Numbered from the stretch's first letter, positions 1-7,757 are shown. The stretch is 46,250 nucleotides of DNA from Anaerovirgula multivorans (GCF_900188145.1 NZ_FZOJ01000035.1:1-46250); one strand, 5' to 3'. Notes: generated by a model not told the origin, from the letters alone. Numbers and translations are program-made.

Positions 1-15
1 ATCTCTTTTAGCCAT
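1..15 (-). CDS. start of a gene running off the left edge
   Basis: On the minus strand an ATG at 15-13 is preceded by AAAAGGAGAATCG at good Shine-Dalgarno spacing. It opens a frame reading Met-Ala-Lys-Arg-Asp before the window ends. Only five codons are visible, so no function can be assigned. The gene would be transcribed away from the helicase fragment on the plus strand. Confidence 0.3.
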
Positions 16-80
16 ATAAACGATTCTCCTTTTAGTATATTGTTTCTAGTTTACATGACCTTAATTTACTTGTCTAGTTT

Positions 81-1004
81 ATTGTAACCTATCCAGAAGC
101 CCTTGACAATAATTCTGTGAAGGTTGGAACGGTGCACTCTTTCCAGGGGAAGGACAAAGAAGTTGTCATTATGTCTATGAATATATCGTCTGAATCTGAT
201 ACGTTTGCCAAGCGATTTATCGGGAGTAAACCTAATATGTTGAATGTGGCTTTTACAAGATCAAAACAACAACTTTTTATTGTAGGCAATTACTCTGTTT
301 TAGAAAATTGTGAGAGTACGAACTATTTATATAAGGCAGGAGAGTTTGTGAAAGATCACGGAACTTTGTTTTCAATTTATGAATCAGACTCACTTGATAA
401 GTTGACCGATGTACAATATAATTCATTTATTGAACTAATGAATCAGTTGAGTTCGAGAGCGAATACGAAATTTGAAAAGATCTTTAGGCCATATCTGAAT
501 GATGTAAACATTCTTGAAGATAAGTACCACTATCTACTACTGATGAGTTTATTTGAGAATGCAGATTCAAGTGTGTCTGTGGTTTGTCCTTGGGTGACAA
601 AATCGGTTATCAAAGACGAATTTATTGAGAATATCAAGAATTTTAAAGCGGCAAAGAAGGATTATAATATCGTGTTTGGATATAAGAATTCAAAAGATAC
701 ATTGAACTCTGATGAAGAAATAAGCTCAATCATTAAAAGGGATAATCAATTTGCATATGGTAAAAATCTTGAATTGGAAATGAAACAATTAGTGCATCTA
801 AAAGAAGTCATGGGCGAAAATCTAATATATAGGCCACCACTCCATACGAAAGCGCTTATTGTTGACAACGAATATTTGCTTATCGGTTCTCATAACTGGC
901 TTTCGAAACAAGGACAGAAAAAAGGTGATAGAGAGGAAATGACCGTTATCATTCAAGATGAAGGAATGATAGAATATATTCTTAAAAAGTATGGAATTGT
1001 TTAA
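81..1004 (+). pseudogene. C-terminal part of SF1 helicase with PLD-like nuclease domain
   Basis: This is the carboxy end of a superfamily 1 DNA/RNA helicase (Dna2/UPF1-like AAA_12 type) joined to a phospholipase D-like domain. The helicase motif VGTVHSFQGKD lies just after the GTG at 117, and a motif VI-like segment (NVAFTRSKQQLFIVGN) follows about 30 residues later. Near residue 243 (counted from 117) is the PLD HxK signature, HTKALIVDNEYLLIGSHNW. The frame stays open upstream to a TAG at 75 and still reads as helicase (PEALDNNSVKVGT), so 117 is not a true start. The N-terminal Walker A part, normally several hundred residues, is absent from the window. Helicase-PLD proteins are often found in accessory or defence islands. 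Family is fairly sure; function as it stands is probably lost. Confidence 0.7.
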
Positions 1005-1392
1005 AGGGAGAGTGGCTTAAAGTATTAATTAATAACATAATTGAGTCAAATTGTGAAGTCTCAGAAGAGAAAATACGATGTATATAAGAAACCTTATTAC
1101 ATGGTAAGGAAATTGAAATCTGTGAATGTAGTGTAGAAGAATCAGTTACTACAGATATTGTTAAATTGATCAAACTTACACATAAGTATATATTAACTTT
1201 CAATTATATTTTATTAGTAGAAAGGTTTTTAATTCTTCCATAAAACTATCATCTACTTTAATAAGATTTAATATGATAGTTTGTGGGGATATGATTTCGA
1301 ATAGTATAACCGACGAGACGGTAGTCTTGATGTCAAGACGGAGAAATAGCAGGGTTATAAATGCCCATAAACAAAGGGTTTCCAGTTCTAAT
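1005..1392 (+). other. degenerate region, no convincing gene
   Basis: After the helicase stop there is a plus-strand frame (about 1029-1240) that could encode some 70 residues rich in Glu, Ile and Lys, but it has a TAA after about 20 codons and no obvious start. It may be an eroded small gene. I recognise no family, RNA gene or clear terminator in this stretch. Confidence 0.3.
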
Positions 1393-1771
1393 AATCAGTG
1401 ACAAAGATGAATTTATCCCTATGTTAATGAACAATGTTAATGAACAATATTGAATCTGTGATAAGCAAGAGTTCTGATGAGGTAGCATCAAAAATTGATA
1501 AGAAATTAGAAGAGTTGCAGCACTCGCATCTAAGACTAGCAAATTCAAAAGCAGATTATGATGAAGTGGTTGAAGAAATATACCGATTAAGAGGTAGAAA
1601 ACGTAGAGCGTGAGGGTAAAAGACATAGAATTGCTGAGATGGCAGACTTTCTGAACGAACAGTTCTGTGAAGCAGATGAGTATGATGAAAAATTGACTGT
1701 TGAGTTCAAATCAGGTGTGGAGATTGACATAGAATCACAACTATTAGTTATTAAAGTAAACCATTTGTAAT
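1393..1771 (+). pseudogene. decayed C-terminus of large serine recombinase
   Basis: Translated in pieces, this matches the C-terminal coiled-coil and tail of clostridial large serine recombinases. One piece contains KIDKKLEELQ and LANSKADYDEVVEEIYRLR. After a +1 frameshift at about 1611, a second piece contains KRHRIAEMADFLNEQ and ends KLTVEFKSGVEIDIES. A perfect 13-bp tandem duplication (1421-1446) shifts the frame at the front. The usual segment between YDEQL and VYDEKLTVEFKSG is missing, so YDE runs directly into KLTVEF, as expected from a deletion between two copies of a Tyr-Asp-Glu coding repeat. No catalytic domain is present. It is non-functional and marks an old integration. Confidence 0.75.
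1421..1446 (+). repeat. 13-bp tandem duplication
   Basis: ATGTTAATGAACA occurs twice head to tail (1421-1433 and 1434-1446). It lies in the recombinase relic and explains its first frameshift, because 13 is not a multiple of three. Confidence 0.9.
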
Positions 1772-1799
1772 AAAAAAGAATATATTGACATCTAGGAAA

Positions 1800-1847
1800 T
1801 CTCCAGCTAAGATAAAGGTAATATATTACCTTTATCTTAGCTGGAGA
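1800..1847. repeat. 48-bp perfect palindrome without a loop
   Basis: Bases 1800-1823 (TCTCCAGCTAAGATAAAGGT then AATA) are the exact reverse complement of 1824-1847. As RNA it would form a hairpin of over 20 base pairs, but no U-run follows on the plus strand, so it is not a typical intrinsic terminator. It sits between the recombinase relic and the lipoprotein/marR/PH genes. It could be a regulatory hairpin, a protein-binding site or the end-to-end relic of a mobile element. Confidence 0.9.
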
Positions 1848-1885
1848 AGTTTCTCTATATGACTATTTTTTCTTGGAGGGATAAG

Positions 1886-2296
1886 ATGAAAAAAATCGTT
1901 TTTTTATTATTTTTTCTTTTGATTTTAACTGGTTGTAACAGACAAGGTTATCAAGTTAAAAGATTTTTCATGTCACCTATTAGCAATAGTGAAAATAACT
2001 ATATGATTTCTATACAATCTTTAAAGGGAACAATTGAAAGAGAAATTAATGTAATTGACACTGATGAATTATTTATTAAAGCCTCGATCGAGTCTGGAAC
2101 TGCAAAACTTATACTTTATGACAGGGAAAAAAATGAAATTTTTGTTTACGATATTAAAGCTGAGGAAGAACTAAAGGAACATTTAAATTATATTTTTGAA
2201 GAAGGAGAATATACATTTAAAATTGCAACTTCCCATGCTAAGAATATAAATATAGAACTTTATTTTGAGAATGATGGGAATGGTGATAGTGATTGA
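1886..2296 (+). CDS. small lipoprotein
   Basis: A 136-residue secreted lipoprotein of unknown function. It starts at ATG 1886, seven bases after TTGGAGGG; the upstream in-frame ATG at 1859 lacks a ribosome site. The signal peptide is MKKIVFLLFFLLILTGC, with lipobox LTGC placing the lipidated Cys near residue 17. The rest is charged, with alternating polar and hydrophobic stretches suggesting a beta-rich domain. It overlaps the start of the following MarR gene, so the two are probably co-transcribed with the PH-like gene. It is the first of several lipoproteins in the window but shows no visible similarity to the later ones. Confidence 0.75.
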   Translation: MKKIVFLLFFLLILTGCNRQGYQVKRFFMSPISNSENNYMISIQSLKGTIEREINVIDTDELFIKASIESGTAKLILYDREKNEIFVYDIKAEEELKEHLNYIFEEGEYTFKIATSHAKNINIELYFENDGNGDSD

Positions 2297-2738
2297 ACAT
2301 AAGGGAAAGGTATTTGCTTCTTTATTTATTATAGCGAATCGATTACAAACATTAGGGGATAAGCTTGATGAAAATTTAACGGTCAAGCAATGGTTGATGA
2401 TTGCAATAATTCATAAGTTTGAATCAGATCAATTGTCAGTTAAAGAGATTGCTAGTATTGCTGGTGTATCGCATCAAAATGTAATGCAGATGGCACAAAA
2501 CTTAGAAAAAAGAGGGTTTGTTAGAATATTAAAAGATAATACTGATAGACGTATTAAAAGAATCGTATTAACTTCACAGTTCCAAAAATATTTTATAAAT
2601 AGAAATGAACGAGAAATCTCTTTTCTAAATAAATTATTTTCAAACTTTACAGATAAAAATATATCAGAACTAAACAGTTTACTTGAACTTTTATATTCTA
2701 ACATCGAGCAAATGGAAGAAGATTATTCATTTAATTAG
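2280..2738 (+). CDS. MarR-family transcriptional regulator
   Basis: A winged-helix repressor of about 150 residues. The HTH core reads LSVKEIASIAGVSHQNVMQM, followed by the recognition helix and wing (LEKRGFVRILKDNTDRRIKR), which is the classical MarR signature ending in the conserved D-x-R-x-K/R. The last 40 residues would form the dimerisation helices. The start is uncertain: TTG 2265, ATG 2271, 2274 or 2280, and GTG 2283 or 2289 are all in frame; 2280 is chosen as a compromise. It overlaps the lipoprotein stop codon and so is translationally coupled. It probably controls the lipoprotein and the downstream PH-like membrane protein. The ligand is unknown. Confidence 0.8.
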   Translation: MVIVIEHKGKVFASLFIIANRLQTLGDKLDENLTVKQWLMIAIIHKFESDQLSVKEIASIAGVSHQNVMQMAQNLEKRGFVRILKDNTDRRIKRIVLTSQFQKYFINRNEREISFLNKLFSNFTDKNISELNSLLELLYSNIEQMEEDYSFN

Positions 2739-2838
2739 TGAATAGTTTTTCCAGTATTCCCCTTAATAGTAGAGTGGATTGCTACAAAAGCACAATAAAA
2801 TTTTTGTTGTAAAAAATGAGAAAAAGGAGAGATGATCA

Positions 2839-3255
2839 ATGGGAAAAAGCTTTAACGATAAAAACAATTTATCCAGAGTTAAGATAATTGTTTCTGTTTT
2901 AGTTGTGCTGGGATTGGCAGTGGCTTTCTTTTTAGGTACCAGGGAAAGTGAAATTACGCTTGAGAATAATTCCTTAGAAATAGGTGGCTTGTATGGCATT
3001 ACCATTCAAACTGATTCGATAGAAGAGGTGACATTAAGGGAAGAGATACCCACTGTAAGAAATAAGATTAATGCCCTGTCGATGTTTAGCCTTAAGAAGG
3101 GGACTTTTAGAATGGATGAATTTGAACGAGCACGGCTGTTTTTACATTCGGCAAATGGTCCCTATATACAAATCACCACTGATGAAGAAATTATCTTTAT
3201 TAACTATAAAAATTCTGAAAAAACAAGAACGATCTATAATGAGATTAAAGATTAA
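2839..3255 (+). CDS. membrane-anchored bacterial PH-like domain protein
   Basis: A 138-residue protein with an N-terminal cytoplasmic tail, one transmembrane helix (about residues 16-33, VSVLVVLGLAVAFFLGT) and a soluble domain. The domain has the look of small bacterial PH-like (bPH) domains: GGLYGITIQTDSIEEVTL, then a conserved RNKINALSMF turn, then a final strand/helix IFINYKNSEKTRTIYNEIK. The start is ATG 2839 with AAAAAGGAGAG at proper spacing. It follows the MarR gene by 100 bp and is probably in the same unit. Function is unknown; proteins of this type often sit beside lipoproteins or transporters in stress operons. Confidence 0.65.
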   Translation: MGKSFNDKNNLSRVKIIVSVLVVLGLAVAFFLGTRESEITLENNSLEIGGLYGITIQTDSIEEVTLREEIPTVRNKINALSMFSLKKGTFRMDEFERARLFLHSANGPYIQITTDEEIIFINYKNSEKTRTIYNEIKD

Positions 3256-3322
3256 ATTTGAAGCATAACCTGACGCCAGGGGTATACCAGATTCTGTGGT
3301 CATCAGAATTACAGCAACAAGG

Positions 3323-3345
3323 CATGTTGAGTGTGTTGTGTTGAT
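3323..3345 (+). other. rlmD 3'-end-like att core, copy A
   Basis: CATGTTGAGTGTGTTGTGTT and following bases encode, in frame, Arg-His-Val-Glu-Cys-Val-Val-Leu-Ile, then Glu-Arg-Lys and a stop. This resembles the C-terminal end of RNA methyltransferase RlmD/RumA, a known integration target for serine-recombinase elements in Firmicutes. Matching cores occur at 18598, 35323 and (diverged) 39114, all in the same orientation. I interpret it as a right-hand junction left by an integrated element. Confidence 0.55.
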
Positions 3346-3756
3346 AGAACGGAAATAGATTGTAATCAGTGGTTTGTAAGGTTTTAGATGAAAACTGAAG
3401 CATGAAATATGTTCCCCTAGACTATATAAGTTTAGGGGGGGTGCTTTTAGAGGGGTAAGCAATTTCGCAGAATAAAGGTGTTTTGCAAAAAAAAGTTGTG
3501 GAAAGTTTAATTAAAATTCATGAATAAGTGGGATAAATAATTTGATGAAAATGTTATAGTAAAGAAAGTGAAATATATTGAAAAGAAATTTTATCCATCA
3601 CTGAATACCATACCTAATATGGAATTGAAGGATAATAAGACGAATAATTAGGATTTTGTAGTTCTTCAATACAAAATTACTTGATGAAATATAGGAAGAT
3701 ATACTGTTTCATTTCCTGTAAAATATGTATGTAACAGAATAATTGGAGGGGTTATA
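3346..3756 (+). other. 410-bp gene-free stretch
   Basis: There is no convincing coding frame. It holds a short hairpin (arms 3414-3423 and 3429-3438, one G-U pair, 5-base loop), followed by a G-rich run rather than a U-run. The rest is A/T-rich leader DNA of the CCG-protein gene, with its GGAGGGG ribosome site at about 3745. Confidence 0.4.
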
Positions 3757-4410
3757 ATGAAACAAGTTTATGCACCAGGCTGCGCACTCATGATCTATAA
3801 GCCAGAGCTTGCTAAAAAAGTACTAGTATTTTTAAATGAAAATTTAGGCGATATTCATGAACACCTAATTTGTTGTAGACATGAACCTAATCTTGAAAGT
3901 GGCGCGCAGGTAATTAACACCTGTGCAGGTTGTGATAGGCGATATGGCGAACTTTATGATGAAATATCTACAATATCGCTTTGGGAGATATTAGCTGAAA
4001 GTAAAGCATTCCCATTTCCTGATTATGATGGTTTGGAAATGACCATACACGATGCCTGTCCTACACGTACCAAGACAAGAATACATTCTGCAATCAGAAA
4101 GCTTCTTGAAAGAATGAATATAAAAATTATTGAATCCCAAAATACCCGTACTAAAGCAACCTGCTGTGGTGATAGCTTTTATGGCATTTTGCCTGTGGAC
4201 CTTGTGAAGGAGCAGATGAAAAAACGCTCAGACGAAATGCCTTGTGATAATGTAGTGGTTTACTGTGTTTCATGTATTAAAGCAATGCATATTGGAGGTA
4301 AAAAGCCACGTTATATCGTTGATCTTTTGCTCAGAGAAGAAACTGAAATCGGGACATTTGAGCCTGATGCATGGCACAATGAATTACAAAGATTCATAGA
4401 GGAACATTGA
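3757..4410 (+). CDS. CCG-domain (Cys-rich) Fe-S/redox protein
   Basis: A 217-residue protein made of two cysteine-rich CCG domains (PF02754), as in heterodisulfide reductase HdrB, GlpC and LutA-type proteins. The first has Cys9 in YAPGC, the Cys39-Cys40 pair in HLICCRHEP and NTCAGC at 54-59. The second repeats this with HDACPTR, ATCCGDSFYG and YCVSCIKAM. These cysteines normally bind an unusual [4Fe-4S] or zinc centre and act in disulfide or electron transfer. There is no membrane segment, so it is cytosolic. It has a strong ribosome site (TTGGAGGGG) and lies 14 bp before the adaA reading frame, so it may be co-transcribed with the alkylation-repair genes. The substrate is unknown. Confidence 0.8.
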   Translation: MKQVYAPGCALMIYKPELAKKVLVFLNENLGDIHEHLICCRHEPNLESGAQVINTCAGCDRRYGELYDEISTISLWEILAESKAFPFPDYDGLEMTIHDACPTRTKTRIHSAIRKLLERMNIKIIESQNTRTKATCCGDSFYGILPVDLVKEQMKKRSDEMPCDNVVVYCVSCIKAMHIGGKKPRYIVDLLLREETEIGTFEPDAWHNELQRFIEEH

Positions 4411-4424
4411 AAAGGAGAAATTCT

Positions 4425-4991
4425 ATGAAAAAGCCTGTAACGATTACAGAATTCGAGAAATGACAAGCTGTTGTAAGCTGTGATGAGAGTTATGACAGTA
4501 TGTTTTTCTATGGAGTAAAGACAACAGGAATTTTTTGCAGATCGTCATGCAAGTCAAAAACTCCTGTCCGGGATAATGTGACTTTTTTTGATAAGGCAGC
4601 AGAAGCAATAGAGCTTGGGTTTCGCCCATGCAAAAGGTGCCGTCCAGATCAATTAGTCTTCGAGCCTGATTTAGAGCTTATAAAAAAAGCCAAAGATATA
4701 TTTGATACAGATTATAATAAGCAAATTGACTTAAGCCAGATTTCAAAACAACTTGGACTTAGTATAAACCATCTGATAAGACTTTTTAAGCAGCATAGCG
4801 GCCTGACTCCTACACGGTACATTGCTAAAAGAAGAGTAGAAAAAGCAGCAGAATTGTTGAATCAAACAGATATAAATATTCTTGAAATATCCTATACAAC
4901 GGGATTTAAAAGTCTATCTAACTTTTATAAATGCTTTAAAGAGGAGACTGGACATACGCCAAATGAATACAGAAAAAGTAGAGGTGGTTGA
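4425..4991 (+). pseudogene. adaA: adaA: methylphosphotriester transferase/AraC activator with early TGA
   Basis: An Ada-type regulator that takes methyl groups from DNA phosphotriesters on a Cys and then activates repair genes. From ATG 4425 (AAAGGAGAAATTCT upstream) the first 12 codons end in TEFEK, followed by TGA (4461-4463), then the same frame continues to the natural stop at 4991. In relatives I recall a Trp at this place, so one base change (TGG to TGA) would explain it. All four zinc/acceptor cysteines remain: FCRSSCKSK and RPCKRCRPD. The AraC double HTH follows (LSQISKQLGLSINHLIRLF and ILEISYTTGFKSLSNFYKCF). ATG 4500 could restart translation but lacks a clear ribosome site and would drop the first 25 residues. 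It is probably inactive or poorly made. Confidence 0.75.
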
Positions 4992-4993
4992 TA

Positions 4994-5446
4994 GTGAATA
5001 TATATTTTTATGAATCTGACATTGGTAAAATCGGCATAGCCGAAAAGGATGGAAGAATCACCAACCTGTATTTTGAAAATGACAAATTACCTCAAGATAT
5101 ACAAATATGTGAGACACCTATACTGAAAGAAGCGGCACAGCAGCTTAAAAGCTATCTTGTAGGTAAGCTTAAGAAGTTTTCTGTGCCCATTACACCTACT
5201 GGCACAGTCTTTATGGAACAGGTTTGGACAAGTCTTTGTGAAATACCGTATGGAGAAACAGTAAGCTATAAGGACATAGCTGCAAAAATAGGTAACCCTA
5301 ATGCTGCACGAGCTATAGGACTTGCAAATAATCGTAATCCAATTCCTATATTTATTCCCTGCCACCGTGTCATCGGTACAAATGGTTCACTTATAGGTTA
5401 CCGTGGAGGGATAGAACTGAAAAAAAGATTGCTAGAAATGGAGTAG
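4994..5446 (+). CDS. ogt: methylated-DNA--protein-cysteine methyltransferase
   Basis: A 150-residue O6-alkylguanine-DNA alkyltransferase that repairs O6-methylguanine by suicide transfer to its active-site Cys. The hallmark IPCHRVIGTNGS is present, followed by GYRGGIELKKRLLEME, and the helix EIPYGETVSYKDIAAKIGNP lies upstream, as in all Ogt/Ada C-terminal domains. The start chosen is GTG 4994, which has GAGGTGG six bases ahead; TTG 4988 overlaps the adaA stop. It follows adaA directly, giving the usual adaptive-response order adaA-ogt-alkA. It appears intact, unlike both neighbours. Confidence 0.9.
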   Translation: MNIYFYESDIGKIGIAEKDGRITNLYFENDKLPQDIQICETPILKEAAQQLKSYLVGKLKKFSVPITPTGTVFMEQVWTSLCEIPYGETVSYKDIAAKIGNPNAARAIGLANNRNPIPIFIPCHRVIGTNGSLIGYRGGIELKKRLLEME

Positions 5447-5453
5447 CGATAAA

Positions 5454-5622
5454 ACTTGTCGTCCTGATGTGGTAAGTTATGGAACTTTAGCCATCTGTAG
5501 GAATGATGAATTTACATGGACTTAAAGAAATTCCAAAGGAAAAGTTTGATAGGTATAGAAAAAGGTATTCGTCTTATGGTTCTGTCACATCATTATATAT
5601 GTGCGCACTTTCTGTGATATAG
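5454..5622 (+). pseudogene. alkA: C-terminal stump of DNA-3-methyladenine glycosylase AlkA
   Basis: Directly after ogt, the plus strand reads TCRPDVVSYGTLAICR, then shifts by one base and continues MMNLHGLKEIPKEKF and RYRKRYSSYGSVTSLYMCAL to a stop at 5620-5622. This resembles the last 55 residues of clostridial AlkA-type glycosylases (RPDV-x4-D-L-A-I-R, then a Tyr-Gly-Leu-Lys helix and the W/SPYGSVAS-LYLW end). The catalytic HhH-GPD part is deleted. The position right behind adaA-ogt supports the call. I identified it from remembered family consensus, so moderate confidence. Confidence 0.55.
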
Positions 5623-5655
5623 TTCACCCGTATTGTAAGTATTATATTTAAATAA

Positions 5656-5859
5656 GGAAGCAAGGGGACGGTTCTCGTGGTTGAATTACCTCCAAATATA
5701 TGGTAATATATATTCGGAGATGATTTTTATGCCAAGAAAAGCAAGAGAAAAAGCGAAAGTGGCATCTATCATATAATTTTAAGAGAAATTAATAAGCAAA
5801 TTATATTTGAAGAAGATAGTATTTTCGATAAACTCTTCAAACTGTGCCCGAGAGTTTAA
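5656..5859 (+). pseudogene. RAYT / Y1 (IS200-like) transposase relic
   Basis: From ATG 5729 the frame reads MPRKAREK, shifts by one base, and continues KSESGIYHIILREINKQIIF to a stop at 5857-5859. This is the conserved N-terminus of REP-associated tyrosine transposases (Y1_Tnp), whose first His is part of the HuH site; here only the first 40 residues survive. About 70 bp upstream is CAAGGGGACGGTTCTCGTGG, the GGGGACGGTTCTC motif typical of the hairpin ends that accompany these genes in clostridia. It is non-functional. Confidence 0.65.
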
Positions 5860-5864
5860 CCCCC

Positions 5865-5950
5865 CCTAAATTCAAAAAGGGGGAAGAGGGGGGAACTCCT
5901 TATTTATTATGCGAAATATTATCATCTTTCTACCAAAACCCATGTAGAGA
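5865..5950 (+). repeat. dispersed ~88-bp repeat, copy 1
   Basis: Begins CCTAAATTC, then two G-runs, then TTATTATGCGAAATATTATC and CATCTTTCTACC. A copy with about 80% identity by eye lies at 36736-36825, with the central TGCGAAATATTATCATCTTT stretch identical. No coding potential is seen. It is of unknown origin, probably the end of a mobile element. Confidence 0.7.
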
Positions 5951-5989
5951 CAGTTTGTTTACTTAATAGAACAAAATAGATTATATTAG

Positions 5990-6031
5990 AATGCATTCAT
6001 TTATAAATACTCATTTATAAGTGGATGCATT
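5990..6031 (+). terminator. long A/T-rich hairpin, possible terminator
   Basis: Arms 5990-6006 (AATGCATTCATTTATAA) and 6015-6031 pair over 17 positions with two G-U pairs and an 8-base loop, followed by a short T-run. It lies 250 bp before the lipoprotein gene at 6277 and may end transcription coming from the left. Confidence 0.5.
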
Positions 6032-6276
6032 TTGCTGTTGAAATTTGGTCAATTCCTTTGTAATTTTGAAATAATTGGATTATAATGAAGATAACTAGAT
6101 AAGTAAACGTATACAACTCATCAGGAGCTCTCTTGGAAGCAGAGTCATTTAATACTGTTAAAAAGACATTCCAGTAAAACGTTTATAATTAACTAGACCT
6201 TTTAATTGGCAGATTAGTAGCCTTAATCTCAACATTTATACTTGAGCTGATATACTAAAAAACTTAGGAGGCCGTC

Positions 6277-7062
6277 ATGAAACACAACCCATTTCTCAAG
6301 AAGACAATTTACCTTTTGCTCTCATCCGTATTTCTATTTACTCTGAATGCCTGCGGGCAAAACAGTACCAGCACTCCGGAAACCACGGATGCATCACCTA
6401 CACCAAGTTCGACAGTTACGGCGAATCCTGCTCAACCTTCTGAGAGTGCTTCTCCGCAGACATCTGATGATGAATCTTTTGCAAATAATGAGGTATCTTC
6501 TGCTAATAATGATGCACTTGCAGCATATGATAATTTCTTAGCAGGAAGTATAAACGCACAAGACTTAAAACATGAGATAAGTGATGGAGTCGTCGCAATG
6601 AAAGATATTTCTATGGAGCCGGATTTAAAAACTTATTATGCTTTCTTTGATATGAACGGGGATGGAATACCGGAACTTCATCTGCGCCCTATCGTGGGTG
6701 GCAGTTATGCTATTTTTACATATCTTGATGGACAAATTGTTCTATGGCATGATGGTACTAACTATGAATCTCCACTAAACAACGGAGCGATCCTATACGA
6801 ACGCGATGGTGCAGCACCAACTCACATAAATTATTATTATTTAGTTTTGGACTCCGATGGAAATGAGAGCTCAAAAGTATATTTCTCAAAATATCACAGC
6901 GTCAATGAAAGTGGTACGACTGAAAGTACCGATTATGATGTATTTATGTTTGAAGATAAAGAAGTTTCCGAAGATGAATGGAATTCACTGACCAATGAAT
7001 ATCTTTCGAATTCATCTGACTTAATTATATGGAATGAATTAAAAATCCAATTAACGAAATAA
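6277..7062 (+). CDS. lipoprotein with shared leader, member 1
   Basis: A 261-residue secreted lipoprotein. ATG 6277 follows CTTAGGAGGCCGTC. The signal peptide carries the lipobox LNAC (Cys at about 26), then a Ser/Thr/Pro linker (TPETTDASPTPSSTVTANP) of some 35 residues that would hold the domain away from the membrane. The body (from about residue 80) contains YYAFFDMNGDGIPELHLRP, an EF-hand/VCBS-like calcium loop (D-x-N-x-D-x-x-x-D/E), seen in many cell-surface proteins. The upstream DNA, ribosome site, signal peptide and linker closely match the gene at 9190, but the bodies do not. Function is unknown. Confidence 0.8.
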   Translation: MKHNPFLKKTIYLLLSSVFLFTLNACGQNSTSTPETTDASPTPSSTVTANPAQPSESASPQTSDDESFANNEVSSANNDALAAYDNFLAGSINAQDLKHEISDGVVAMKDISMEPDLKTYYAFFDMNGDGIPELHLRPIVGGSYAIFTYLDGQIVLWHDGTNYESPLNNGAILYERDGAAPTHINYYYLVLDSDGNESSKVYFSKYHSVNESGTTESTDYDVFMFEDKEVSEDEWNSLTNEYLSNSSDLIIWNELKIQLTK

Positions 7063-7141
7063 AAGTAAGGTAAAGGTTATGTAAGCATCAGAGATTCAAA
7101 AAGAAAGATGCGAAATGAAGATATGAATGTCCTTAATACAA

Positions 7142-7262
7142 ATGCTTGATTATATATCCGTAGAGCAGGCTTCTGAAAATGTGGAGTCTCCAATAGAAGG
7201 ATTCAGAAGCTATGTGAGGAAAACAGAATTGATGGTGTTATCCGCTTTGGCCGCTCATGGCA
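7142..7262 (+). pseudogene. excisionase-like HTH protein relic
   Basis: From ATG 7142 the frame reads MLDYISVEQASE, then after a one-base shift CGVSNRRIQKLCEENRIDGV and IRFGRSW. This is the start of a small MerR/excisionase-type HTH protein common in clostridial mobile elements (consensus A-x-x-W-G-V-S-x-R-R-x-Q). It ends abruptly at RSW-His-Ile-Pro, where a different sequence begins. Confidence 0.55.
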
Positions 7263-7394
7263 TATACCCGTATTCTTAATAATCTATTGCAAAATATTAT
7301 TACCCACAGTGCGGGTGACAATATGGCGCTGCGTATTTTTGAGAATGAACAGCAAGCCCAAATTGTAATAACAGACAACAGTAAAGGAATGCTG
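7262..7394 (+). pseudogene. histidine-kinase ATPase-domain fragment
   Basis: In frame from 7257 the sequence reads RILNNLLQNIITHSAGDN, which resembles the N-box of a HATPase_c domain, then QAQIVITDNSKGM, resembling the G1 box (D-x-G-x-G-I/M). Nothing of the kinase precedes or follows it. It is fused to the HTH relic on the left and runs into the leader of the PspC gene on the right. Confidence 0.5.
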
Positions 7395-7443
7395 CACTGT
7401 TATACCGAATGGAAATTCAACAATGACAGAAAGGTAACTGTTT

Positions 7444-7629
7444 ATGAAAAAAAGATTATATAGGATTAGAGATGGAAAAATGGTTGCCGGTGTTTGTGGC
7501 GGTATTGCAAAATACTTTGATGTAAATCCCAAAGTGATACGGATACTCTGGGCGGTATTTTTTGCAGTATACGGAAGCGGACTTGTGGCCTATATTCTGT
7601 TTTCGATTTTCGTGCCGAAAGAGCCATAA
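7444..7629 (+). CDS. PspC-domain small membrane protein
   Basis: A 61-residue protein that is a single PspC domain (PF04024): MKKRLYRIRDGKMVAGVCGG is followed by IAKYFDVNPKVIRILW and a hydrophobic helix (about residues 36-56) ending in Phe-Val-Pro-Lys. PspC proteins are membrane proteins of the phage-shock/envelope-stress response; the one-domain form is common in Firmicutes. The ribosome site is weak (AGAAAGG, about ten bases ahead). It stands between gene fragments and a lipoprotein gene, so its own promoter is not obvious. It appears complete. Confidence 0.85.
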   Translation: MKKRLYRIRDGKMVAGVCGGIAKYFDVNPKVIRILWAVFFAVYGSGLVAYILFSIFVPKEP

Positions 7630-7757
7630 AATTTCACAGATTGCGCGATGCTCTCTTTGTGGAAATGGCGCATGAAGTGATTCTCTACACGACAATAAAG
7701 AATATGAAAGGTGATAGATATGAGACGGAGACTATTTATCTAATTTGGAGGGAAAGT

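Noticed and set aside
1333..1626. Minus-strand open frame of 97 codons
   Set aside because: It is the antisense of the serine-recombinase relic and has no ribosome site.
4461..4463. Selenocysteine or other recoding of the adaA TGA
   Set aside because: No selenocysteine insertion hairpin is evident behind it, and relatives have Trp rather than Cys at this place as far as I recall; a plain nonsense change is simpler.
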